Origin: DASXHY01 sp035552155
GTDB lineage: Bacteria; Verrucomicrobiota; Verrucomicrobiia; Limisphaerales; DASXHY01
Reading direction: 5' to 3'
Assembly: GCA_035552155.1 (NCBI GenBank)
Contig: DASZLX010000018.1
Span: forward strand, 186,001 to 250,000
DNA: 64,000 bases
The position numbers and the translations under genes were made by a program. Every line of letters starts with the position of its first letter. The stretch's first letter is position 1. Below the pieces are notes generated by a model. It saw only the letters and a program-made list of their open reading frames with translations, was not told the DNA's origin and did not search any database. Below are positions 24,205 through 31,925 of the stretch, piece after piece.

Positions 24205-25149
24205 CTATTTGTTGAAGCGATCGCCCATTTTTCCAACGGAGCTCGGCATAATCGCGTGGCCTGATTCATCGACCAGGGGCACTTCGCATTCGGACCAGTA
24301 GTAATGCAGTTTTTGGACGATGCCTTCCAGCCCATCGAGGCCTTGCGGTTTGACGATGAAAGAGCTTGCCCCCAGCAGGTATGCTTGGCGCACGTCATCG
24401 GGGTCGTCGGAGCCAGACAGCATTACGACAGGCACGATCAATATTTCGGGGTGCTCTTTGAGGTAAGATAAAATTTCGAAGCCATCACCTCCCGGCATTT
24501 TTAGATCGGTAAGAATAAAGCTAGGAAAGGGATACGCCTTTCGATTTGCATAAATGCCTTCTCCTTTAATGACGGCTAATGCTTCACCACCATTCCGTAA
24601 AGGCTGAATGCGATAGCCTACATTGAGTTTCTCAAAAGCCCGTTGGAGCAGAAAGCGGTCGTTCTCGTCATCGTCCACGATCAACAGCCCGAGAGCTCGG
24701 CTATGGCTGAGCCACCGGCGGTTGATGTCTTTCGCCACACCAACGAGTTTTGTGAAGTCAACCGGTTTGGTGTAATAACTTCCTGCCCCAAGGTCTTTTG
24801 CCCTTTTTTTGTCCTCGTCGCGATTTGACGAGGTCAGAACCGCAACCGGAGCAGGTTTAAGTGTTTTCTGTTCGCGTAACCACTGGAGGACTTCAAAACC
24901 ATCTCGTTTAGGCATCTTCAAGTCCAGCACAACTACATCCGGCACGGGATAAAGCGCGTTATCATCGTAAGGCGCCTGGCGGGAAAGATACTTGATTGCT
25001 TCCTCGCCATCTGCCACATGGGTGAGGCGGTGGCGAAGGCCCAGCCCCGCAAACGCTCTCCGGAGGAACAAAACGTCTTCCTCACCATCATCAACAACGA
25101 GAATATTTGGGCCGTCCAACTGGGCCGGATTTTCTTCGTTAGTGGGCAT
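24205..25149 (-). CDS. Response-regulator protein with two receiver domains
   Basis: The 314-residue protein is two tandem Rcp1-type receiver domains and nothing else. Domain 1: NILVVDDGEEDVLFLRRAF, phospho-acceptor D76 in VVVLDLKMPKRDG, Thr in VAVLTSS and Lys in YYTKPVD. Domain 2: LLIVDDDENDRFLLQRAF, D215 in FILTDLKMPGGDG, then VVMLSGSDDPDD and FIVKPQG. With no output domain it should act by protein-protein contact or phospho-relay. The orphan PAS kinase at 3.5 kb or the kinase at 25573 are possible partners; neither is proven. A decayed receiver gene lies just upstream. Confidence 0.9.
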   Translation of the reverse strand: MPTNEENPAQLDGPNILVVDDGEEDVLFLRRAFAGLGLRHRLTHVADGEEAIKYLSRQAPYDDNALYPVPDVVVLDLKMPKRDGFEVLQWLREQKTLKPAPVAVLTSSNRDEDKKRAKDLGAGSYYTKPVDFTKLVGVAKDINRRWLSHSRALGLLIVDDDENDRFLLQRAFEKLNVGYRIQPLRNGGEALAVIKGEGIYANRKAYPFPSFILTDLKMPGGDGFEILSYLKEHPEILIVPVVMLSGSDDPDDVRQAYLLGASSFIVKPQGLDGLEGIVQKLHYYWSECEVPLVDESGHAIMPSSVGKMGDRFNK

Positions 25150-25237
25150 GATAAATCAATCTCAAAGTTCTCCGTGAACTTATCATGCATACCCGCATTT
25201 ACAAGCGACGCCCAAGGAACGGGGAAGCGTCCGTGTC

Positions 25238-25490
25238 TTATACCGAGCACGATATGCGAAACAAGCTGTCGAATTTCTCCCGAAAGCTCCCCGCCCCGTT
25301 TGCGAGCTCAACCGGCTTCACAAACAACGAGGTGGCACCAAATTGCTGCGCCACATCGCATCGTTTTTGCCTTCGAGCCAGTGAGCAAGATAACGGGCAA
25401 TTCAAACTGCGGCTGTAGTCGAATCCGTCGGAGCGATATTGCCGGCCGATCGACACGCTGAGAAATATGGATGAGGGCTTCGCGACTCAA
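25238..25490 (-). pseudogene. Remnant of a receiver-domain gene, frameshifted
   Basis: On the minus strand one frame reads FELPVILLTGSKAK (strand 4 of a receiver domain). It then loses sense, while the next frame continues DVAQQFGATSLFVKPVELANGAGSF (helix 4 to strand 5 with the conserved Lys-Pro). Together they make the C-terminal half of one receiver domain, split by a frameshift near 25370-25400. The N-terminal half with the phospho-acceptor Asp was not found. It fills most of the gap 25150-25572. Confidence 0.6.
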
Positions 25491-25572
25491 TCATGGCGGA
25501 GACCGGAACGCGCGTTCGGTTATTTGACACTCGCTTTCAGTCGCACTCCATAGTGCGGACGGGATTTCGTCA

Positions 25573-26637
25573 CTATGCCGCCACGGCTTCGCTCAATAGT
25601 TTGATGGTGACGGTGGTTAGTTTTCCCGGTTCGGAAACAAACCGGATGCTGCCTTCGTGCGCGAGAACTATCCATTGCGAGATGCTTAAGCCGAGGCCGC
25701 AGCCTTCCACGGTGCTGCTGTGGCTGGCATCACCGCGGAAGAAGCGTTCGAACACGCGCGGCTGCAAATCCGCCGGGATGCCAGCACCGGTGTTTTCAAT
25801 TTTCAATTCGGCGAGGCCGTTGGCCTGGACGAGGGAAATATCCACGCGGCCGTTGGGTTGGTTGTATTTGACGGCGTTGTCGGTGAGGTTCAACAGCAAT
25901 TGGCGCAGGCGATGGCGGTCTCCGGAAACCGTAGCCTTGTCGCATGCGCCCAGGTTGACCTGGATGGTTTGCTGCTGGGCGAGAATTTTCGCATCGGCCA
26001 CGCTTTCGCGCACCAACTCGTCCAGCCGTACGGGTTCAAAATCGAGTTTGATCTGGCCGGTGTCAGCCTTGGTCAGGAGCGTCAAACCGTCGACAATTTT
26101 GGCGAGACGCTCGATTTCATCCACCTGGTTCAGAAGCATCTCGCGTTGAGAGGCTGGTAAATGGTCCTCGCGCAAGGCGGTTTCCAATTCCCCGCGCATC
26201 ACGGTGAGCGGGGTCTTGAGTTCGTGCGAGGCGTGCAGCGTGAATTCGCGGATGCGTTGAAAGGAGTTATCCAGCCGCGAAGTCATGGCGTTGAAAACTT
26301 CGGTCAACCGATCCAGTTCATCGCCATTTCCCCTGCCCGGCAGGGGTTCGCCCAGGTTGCGGTCGTGCTTTCTTTCCACAGCCTCGGTGAGAGCGGTCAC
26401 CTGCCCGAGCGCACGGCGGGTGATCCACCAACCGCCGAGCAGGCCCAGCAAAATAGCGGGGAGGCCCGCATATAAAACCATTTCGCTGGTCTCGTTGAGG
26501 GCGTGTTCCCAGATATTTTTTTTGTGATCGCGCTGCAGCTGCTCGGAAATTTCCTGGCAGGTGCCGGCGCCCATGACAATCAACGAAAGGATCAATATGA
26601 CCGCGTACCAAAGCGTGACTCGCGTGCGGATTTTCAT
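25573..26637 (-). CDS. Membrane sensor histidine kinase (OmpR-type partner)
   Basis: A 354-residue kinase with two membrane helices (LWYAVILILSLIVMGAG and LYAGLPAILLGLLGGWWI) around a very short periplasmic loop of about 30 residues. A HAMP linker follows, then HisKA with H138 in HASHELKTPLTVMRGE, and the ATPase domain (N-box LLLNLTDNAVKYNQPNG, G1 ENTGAGIP, F-box FERFFRGD, G2 GCGLGLSISQWIV). The short sensor loop suggests sensing within or close to the membrane, as in envelope-stress kinases. The start overlaps the stop of the response regulator gene by 4 nt. Confidence 0.93.
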   Translation of the reverse strand: MKIRTRVTLWYAVILILSLIVMGAGTCQEISEQLQRDHKKNIWEHALNETSEMVLYAGLPAILLGLLGGWWITRRALGQVTALTEAVERKHDRNLGEPLPGRGNGDELDRLTEVFNAMTSRLDNSFQRIREFTLHASHELKTPLTVMRGELETALREDHLPASQREMLLNQVDEIERLAKIVDGLTLLTKADTGQIKLDFEPVRLDELVRESVADAKILAQQQTIQVNLGACDKATVSGDRHRLRQLLLNLTDNAVKYNQPNGRVDISLVQANGLAELKIENTGAGIPADLQPRVFERFFRGDASHSSTVEGCGLGLSISQWIVLAHEGSIRFVSEPGKLTTVTIKLLSEAVAA

Positions 26638-27302
26638 TCTTTCAAAACGTAACCGACCCCGCGGACGGTGTGGAGCAGTTTGGGCTCGAATTCTTCGTCA
26701 ATTTTTTCGCGCAGGCGCTTGATGTAAACGTCCACCAGGTTTGTGCCGGGATCGAAATCATAATCCCAGACTTTTTCGATGATGCTCATGCGGCCACAAA
26801 TGCGGCCGGCGGAGCGCATGAGGAATTCCAGCAGGCGGAATTCACGCGCCGTGAGGTCGAAGAATTTTCCGTCGCGCCCGGCGCGATGCGAAATGGTGTC
26901 GAGGGTCAGATTGGCGACGCGCAGCACGGTGGACTTCGATTCACTGCCACGCCGCCCCAGAGCACGGACGCGCGCCACCAGTTCGGCAATGACAAACGGT
27001 TTGGGCAGGTAATCATCCGCGCCGGCGTCCAAACCCTCGACGCGCTCATTGACGGCCCCGCGCGCGGACAGTAACAACACGGGGGTGCGGTTCTGCCGCT
27101 CGCGCAATTGGCGCAGGACGCTCAAGCCGTCGCGCTCGGGCAGCATGATGTCGAGCACGATTCCATCAAAACTCGCCGTACTGGCGGCGGACAGCGCCTC
27201 ATCGCCGCGATGACAGACGTCCACGGCGAAACCTTCTGCCTGGAGCGCCTTGCGGATGAACGAGGCGGTCTTTTTTTCGTCTTCGACAACCAATACACGC
27301 AT
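26634..27302 (-). CDS. OmpR-family response regulator
   Basis: The 222-residue protein has a receiver domain (MRVLVVEDEKKTASFIRKAL; D51 in GIVLDIMLPERDGL; K101 in YLPKPF) and a C-terminal winged helix (FFDLTAREFRLLEFLM, GTNLVDVYIKRLREKID, LHTVRGVGYVLKE). It is the first gene of the pair with the kinase. A long in-frame upstream extension to 27701 was rejected because the receiver domain begins exactly at ATG 27302. A 22-bp site upstream (27359-27380) recurs in the efflux/ArnT-like promoter region and is a candidate binding site. Confidence 0.95.
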   Translation of the reverse strand: MRVLVVEDEKKTASFIRKALQAEGFAVDVCHRGDEALSAASTASFDGIVLDIMLPERDGLSVLRQLRERQNRTPVLLLSARGAVNERVEGLDAGADDYLPKPFVIAELVARVRALGRRGSESKSTVLRVANLTLDTISHRAGRDGKFFDLTAREFRLLEFLMRSAGRICGRMSIIEKVWDYDFDPGTNLVDVYIKRLREKIDEEFEPKLLHTVRGVGYVLKE

Positions 27303-27358
27303 GAGTGGAGCTATTTCGCGGTTGAACGCATTTTTAACGGTTCCGAGGGGAAACGACA

Positions 27359-27380
27359 ATGAATTATCTGTCATTTTCGG
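27359..27380 (+). promoter_or_regulatory. Candidate regulator binding site upstream of the response regulator gene
   Basis: A 22-bp site with the dyad ATGA-N8-TCAT and the word TCTGTCATTT. It matches 29336-29357 at 19 of 22 positions. It lies 57 bp upstream of the regulator's start codon, a place compatible with autoregulation. Confidence 0.45.
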
Positions 27381-27489
27381 TGTTCGCGCCTCATTGCATT
27401 TCAAATCGCCTTCCCCTGCCCTCGTTCGCTTCCGTGCGAATTGATCAGCGGTCTCGAAGGCAAAGGCGAAAACCAGTGGACGGTAGAAT

Positions 27490-29229
27490 TCAGCGGTTGG
27501 AAAATAAATCCCATTCACCGGACCGAGATATAAGGTGAAGCTGAATGCCGGCCGCGCTTTTCCGCGCGGCATTGGCCCGGCGGTCCCACACAACGACGAA
27601 AATGCGGTTATTGTCCGCGAGTGAATCGTGAAAGGCCTGGTCCGTGGACAAGAGCAACCCGCCGAGGCGTTGCTGGTTGCCGGGAAATTCGAGCGGCACA
27701 CGGCTGGGACTCATTTTGGCAAAAATCGGGCGATTGGTGGCGGAAATCACTCCGCCCGCATAAAACGGAAGGCCTTCGGGCAACACTCCAAAGCATATGA
27801 CGGTGTCGCCGGCGCGATAGTTTTCCCGGAGTGAATTACCGAGTTGCTTGAACGTTTGATTGCCTTTGAAATCCGTTTCAAACCAGGACGCTTCGTGGAC
27901 GAGGGCGAGCAGCGAAAAAATCCCGGTTGCAATCGCCACGGTTCTGGCGCGGGCCCAACCTTTTGCCAGCCAGAAAATCACCGCGGCCATGACGATAACG
28001 ATAGGGGCCTGCCAATTCATCCATCGCGGCAAGGTGACGTGGAAAATGGGCGGGAGGGCCACGGGAAATGCGGCCAATAGCAACAACGGGCTGGCGGCGC
28101 AGCAGCGCCAGACCCACGCGGGAGCGGCGGCGGAATGCTCGTCCCGAGGTTCACCGAAAAAGCGCACGCCCAACATCACGGCGATCGCGGGAAATATCGG
28201 CAGGATATAAGCGGGGAGTTTCGAATGCATCATGCTGAATAAAGTAAACGTGAATACCGCCCAAATGTTCAGGAGCAACCAGCCGTCTTTTTGGATTTCA
28301 GGCATTTTGCGCCAATGCTCGCGCCGCCAGAGCCAGCCCAGGAGCCACGTCCAAGGCAGGAGACCGCCGGCGAGGACTGCAAAGAAATAAAACGGAAAAC
28401 CGGCGCGGCCGCGGATGCCATTTCCGCTGACATGTCCCGCCGCCTGGTGAAGAAGCATGTAATCCAAGGTGTTCGGAATGCGTTGATTCACGGCTAAAAA
28501 CCAGGGCGCGGCCAAAATTAGAAACAACACCAGACCGGCAATCAAACCGGCAAAGAGAGTTCGTTTTTGGGAAAAGGTTTTTCGCCGCAAAAAGGCCAGC
28601 AGAACCATCGTCACCAGCGGGATTGCCACTGCGATAGGTCCTTTGACTAGAAAACCGAGCGTCACCGCCAGCCAGCCGGCCAGGTGCCATCCCCAAAGGC
28701 GTCCCGGCGCGGACGCATTTTTCAAAGACAGCCAACTTCGCCAGAAAAAGTACATGGCCCACGCGACGAACTGGGTTAGAAAAATGTCCGTGGTGAGCAT
28801 TCGCGACATGGCAAAGTAGAGCAGGCTCGTTTGCAAAATCAGCACGCTCCAGCGCCCGGCGCGGGCTCCGCCAATGGAGCGGGCCAGAAGCCACGCGGCG
28901 GCGACGCCGCTCAAGCCGGCCAGAGCAACGGGAAGGCGCACGGCCCACTCGTTCTGGCCGAAGAGTTTCATCGAGGCCGCCACGAGCCAGTAAGTCAGCG
29001 GGGGTTTGTCCAGGTGCGGAAGATACCAAAAGTGCGGCACGAGCCAGTTCCCGGATTCGATCATTTCGCGGGCGACCTCCGCATATCGGCCCTCATCGGG
29101 CTCGTTCAAGGCGCGGCTGCCCAGTAGAAAAAAGAAAGTGAAAAGCGTGAGCAAAAGCAAAGGCCATCTTTGCGCCGCTTGATTGGGATGGGACGAAATT
29201 GTTTTCACTGTTCCCGGCGGCCGCGCCAA
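27490..29229 (-). CDS. ArnT-like glycosyltransferase family 39 membrane protein
   Basis: A 579-residue, about 12-helix protein of the PMT/ArnT (GT83/GT39) group. Near the N-terminus it has LNEPDEGRYAEVAREMIESGNWLVPHFWYLPHLDKPPLTYWLV in pieces; the DEGRY acid and the KPPL motif are the lipid-linked sugar transferase signatures. ArnT uses undecaprenyl-phosphate sugars to modify lipid A; here sugar and acceptor are unknown. The start is uncertain (TTG 29229 or GTG 29208). It is divergent from the RND efflux operon and near a two-component system, a grouping typical of envelope-modification and drug-resistance regulons. Confidence 0.88.
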   Translation of the reverse strand: MARPPGTVKTISSHPNQAAQRWPLLLLTLFTFFFLLGSRALNEPDEGRYAEVAREMIESGNWLVPHFWYLPHLDKPPLTYWLVAASMKLFGQNEWAVRLPVALAGLSGVAAAWLLARSIGGARAGRWSVLILQTSLLYFAMSRMLTTDIFLTQFVAWAMYFFWRSWLSLKNASAPGRLWGWHLAGWLAVTLGFLVKGPIAVAIPLVTMVLLAFLRRKTFSQKRTLFAGLIAGLVLFLILAAPWFLAVNQRIPNTLDYMLLHQAAGHVSGNGIRGRAGFPFYFFAVLAGGLLPWTWLLGWLWRREHWRKMPEIQKDGWLLLNIWAVFTFTLFSMMHSKLPAYILPIFPAIAVMLGVRFFGEPRDEHSAAAPAWVWRCCAASPLLLLAAFPVALPPIFHVTLPRWMNWQAPIVIVMAAVIFWLAKGWARARTVAIATGIFSLLALVHEASWFETDFKGNQTFKQLGNSLRENYRAGDTVICFGVLPEGLPFYAGGVISATNRPIFAKMSPSRVPLEFPGNQQRLGGLLLSTDQAFHDSLADNNRIFVVVWDRRANAARKSAAGIQLHLISRSGEWDLFSNR

Positions 29230-29335
29230 TGTGCGACCGAATACAATTCAAAAAAATGGACGCTGTTTCTTCAACCACTTTCCGTTTTTTTTCAAGGCTG
29301 GGTTTTGAAAACACCGATTGCACGGCAAAACGAAC

Positions 29336-29357
29336 ATGAAATTTCTGTCATTTGCGG
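29336..29357 (+). promoter_or_regulatory. Candidate regulator binding site in the ArnT-like/efflux divergent region
   Basis: Second copy of the ATGA-N8-TCAT site (19 of 22 positions shared with 27359-27380). It sits 68 bp before the TolC-like start and 107 bp before the glycosyltransferase start, so it could serve both divergent promoters. Confidence 0.45.
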
Positions 29358-29424
29358 GATTGTACTGGTTCTGGTAAAAGGAGGCTCGTAAAAAGACAGG
29401 TCTGGAATCCCGGACAATTTATAT

Positions 29425-30864
29425 ATGAAATCGGGCCGCCGAATGGTGCGGGCAAACTACAACAGTTCGCGAGGCATGAGCTTCTGGCCGCTTATCCCGG
29501 CACTCGCGCTGTTCGCGGGTTGCGCGCATTTCAAGTCCCAGCCGATTTCGCCGGCGTCCACCGCGGCCCGGTTCGAGGCGCGTTCACTGAGCAACGAAGA
29601 TTTGAGGGCGTTTTTGCAAACGAACCACGTGGTGACGGAATGGCCCTGCCGTGTGTGGGATTTGAACGCGCTGACGTTCGTTGCTTTTTTCTATCAACCC
29701 ACGCTGGGCGAGGCGCGGGCGCAATTTGCTTCAACGCGGGCCGCGGAAATCACGGCGGGCGAGCGTCCCAATCCGTCGGTGATTGCCTCGCCCACTTACG
29801 ACATGTCCAGCTCGCCACCGTGGATCCCCGGGGTGAGCTTTGACATTCCAGTGGAAACCGCCGGCAAACGCGGCAAACGCATTTCGGAGGCAAAATTCAA
29901 TTCTGAAGCGGCCAAATGGAATTTGGTTTCCGCGGAATGGCAGGCCCGGAGCGGCATCCGGGTTGCGCTCGTGAATTTATATGCGGCGCGCGAAAATGAA
30001 TCGCTCCTGGAGCACCAGCAGACGGCGCAAAGCAACGTGGTGCGTCTCTTGCAGGGGCAATTCGAGGCGGGCGTAGTCTCCAGTTTTGAGGTAACGCAGG
30101 CGCGGATCGCGGAGGAGACGACTCAATTGTCACTGCAGGACGCGCGTGGCCAGATGAACCAGGCGCGGGTGCGATTGGCCGGAGTGCTGGGGCTGCCGGC
30201 ACGCGCGCTGGACGGGATCGAATTTGATTTCAAGGCGTGGGAGGAATTACCGGCGGCGCTGACGGAGCCGGAGGTTCGCCACAATGCCGTATTAAACCGC
30301 GCCGATATTCGCGCCGCACTGGCGCAATACGCGGCCAGCCAGGCGGCGTTGCAATTGGAAATCGCCAAACAGTATCCGGACGTGCATTTAAACCCGGGCT
30401 ACGAACTCGATCAAACGGACAATAAATGGACGCTCGGGTTGACCGTGGATCTGCCGGTGCTGAACCAGAACCAGGGCGGAATTGCCGAGGCGAAAGCCAA
30501 ACGTGCGGAAGCCGCCGCGCATTTTCTCACGGTGCAGGCCAATGCGATATCCGAGATCGACAGCGCATTGGCAGGTTACGACGCGGCGCTGCAAAAATCC
30601 ACACTGGCCAAAACTTTATCCGCTGATTTGCAACGGCAATTGGAATCCGTCCGCGGCCAGGCTCGGCTCGGCGAGGCCGATGCGCTGACGCTCGCAAATG
30701 CCGAGGTCACTTTTTATACCGGCGCACAAAGCCAGCTGGACGCCCTGGCCAAAGCCCAAACGGCGCTCGGAGAATTGGAAGACGCGGTTCAAAGCCCTTT
30801 AACCCTTTCGGCGGAAGCGATCCGCGCGGCGGCAAAAGATCATCTTCCCTCCAATCAAAAATGA
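29425..30864 (+). CDS. TolC-family outer membrane efflux lipoprotein
   Basis: A 479-residue protein with a leader ending in the lipobox FAGCAHF. Two OEP repeats follow, of long helices and short strands (NPSVIASPTYDMSS; VALVNLYAARENESLLEHQQTAQ; the second repeat from VRHNAVLNRADIRAALAQYAASQAALQLEIAKQYPDV). It would form the outer-membrane channel of the tripartite pump encoded by the next two genes, with which it overlaps by 4 nt (30861-30864). Confidence 0.92.
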   Translation: MKSGRRMVRANYNSSRGMSFWPLIPALALFAGCAHFKSQPISPASTAARFEARSLSNEDLRAFLQTNHVVTEWPCRVWDLNALTFVAFFYQPTLGEARAQFASTRAAEITAGERPNPSVIASPTYDMSSSPPWIPGVSFDIPVETAGKRGKRISEAKFNSEAAKWNLVSAEWQARSGIRVALVNLYAARENESLLEHQQTAQSNVVRLLQGQFEAGVVSSFEVTQARIAEETTQLSLQDARGQMNQARVRLAGVLGLPARALDGIEFDFKAWEELPAALTEPEVRHNAVLNRADIRAALAQYAASQAALQLEIAKQYPDVHLNPGYELDQTDNKWTLGLTVDLPVLNQNQGGIAEAKAKRAEAAAHFLTVQANAISEIDSALAGYDAALQKSTLAKTLSADLQRQLESVRGQARLGEADALTLANAEVTFYTGAQSQLDALAKAQTALGELEDAVQSPLTLSAEAIRAAAKDHLPSNQK

Positions 30865-31925
30865 AACTGAAACCAATTCTCATCGGCGCCGTGATGGTGC
30901 TTTGCGCGGGGGCTGGTGTGGTGGCGCTGACCAAATTGCACAAATCGGGTTCCGGAGGAGATGCCGACGACGCAGCGCCTCCGGAAAATATCGCGCCGAT
31001 GATCAGTGTCCAAACCGGGACGCTCAAGCGTATGACCCTGCATCGTTATGTCAACGGCTACGGCACAGTCGAACCAATGCCGGCCACTGTGGAGGAAACG
31101 GGCGGCGGCGGCACACTGGTGGCGCCCGTGGCGGGCGTCGTGGCGAAGGTCGCCGCGGTCGCCGGCCAGCAAGTCAAACAGGGCGACGTGCTGGTGGAAC
31201 TGGATTCGGCAACGGCGAGCCATGCTTACGCCCAAGCGGAAGTGGAGCGGCAGAAGAAATTGTTCGCCGAACAAAACACCTCCCGGAAAAATCTGAACGA
31301 TGCCGAGGCGCAGCTTGCGGCGTTGGAAATTCGCGCTCCGATCTCCGGCATCGTCACGCGCGTCACTGCTCACCCCGGCGCGGCTGTAGATGCGAATACC
31401 ATCGTGGCCGAAGTGATCAACCTGGATCGACTGGCCATCAGCGCGCAAATTCCTTCATCCGAGGCCGAGGATTTGAAGCCCGGCGAGGAGGTCCAGATTT
31501 TAACGGCGTCACCCATCAACACGTCGCTGGCTTTTATCAGTCCGGCGGTGGACACCAATGATAGCACCCTGATGGTGTGGGCCACGCTTGCCCCCAGCAG
31601 CGGTTTGCGACCGGGGCAATTTGAGCCGTTGAGAATTGTCACGGCAATCCATACCAACTGCCTGGCGGCACCGGTTGAAAGCGTGGTCACGGGCGAGGAC
31701 GGCAAAAGCTTCATCGTGGCTGCCAAGGGCGACGAGGGAGCGCAAGTGCCGGTAACCACCGGTTTGCGGGAGGATGGGTGGGTTGAAATTGAAGGCGAAA
31801 ATCTGAAGGAAGGCGACTCGGTCGTGACGGTTGGTGCTTACGGATTTCCCGACAAGGCGAAAATTCGCACAGAAAATTCATCCGCGACTGCGGCGGATTC
31901 CACCAATTCCGCTCCGGAGAAATGA
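30861..31925 (+). CDS. RND efflux periplasmic adaptor (HlyD/MFP family)
   Basis: A 354-residue membrane-fusion protein. It has an N-terminal anchor (ILIGAVMVLCAGAGVVAL), a lipoyl/barrel-sandwich domain (LVAPVAGVVAKVAAVAGQQVKQGDVLVEL paired with IRAPISGIVTRVTAHPG), a short alpha-hairpin, a beta-barrel and a membrane-proximal domain. The short hairpin is usual for HAE-1-like adaptors of this size. It overlaps both neighbours by 4 nt, so the three pump parts are coupled. The substrate range cannot be told from sequence. Confidence 0.92.
   Translation: MKLKPILIGAVMVLCAGAGVVALTKLHKSGSGGDADDAAPPENIAPMISVQTGTLKRMTLHRYVNGYGTVEPMPATVEETGGGGTLVAPVAGVVAKVAAVAGQQVKQGDVLVELDSATASHAYAQAEVERQKKLFAEQNTSRKNLNDAEAQLAALEIRAPISGIVTRVTAHPGAAVDANTIVAEVINLDRLAISAQIPSSEAEDLKPGEEVQILTASPINTSLAFISPAVDTNDSTLMVWATLAPSSGLRPGQFEPLRIVTAIHTNCLAAPVESVVTGEDGKSFIVAAKGDEGAQVPVTTGLREDGWVEIEGENLKEGDSVVTVGAYGFPDKAKIRTENSSATAADSTNSAPEK

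Noticed and set aside
25493..26160. Plus-strand frames opposite the sensor kinase
   Set aside because: Shadows of the kinase gene, whose H, N, G1 and G2 boxes are clear on the minus strand.
27303..27701. Upstream extension of the OmpR-type regulator
   Set aside because: The receiver domain starts exactly at ATG 27302 and the extension overlaps the glycosyltransferase gene.
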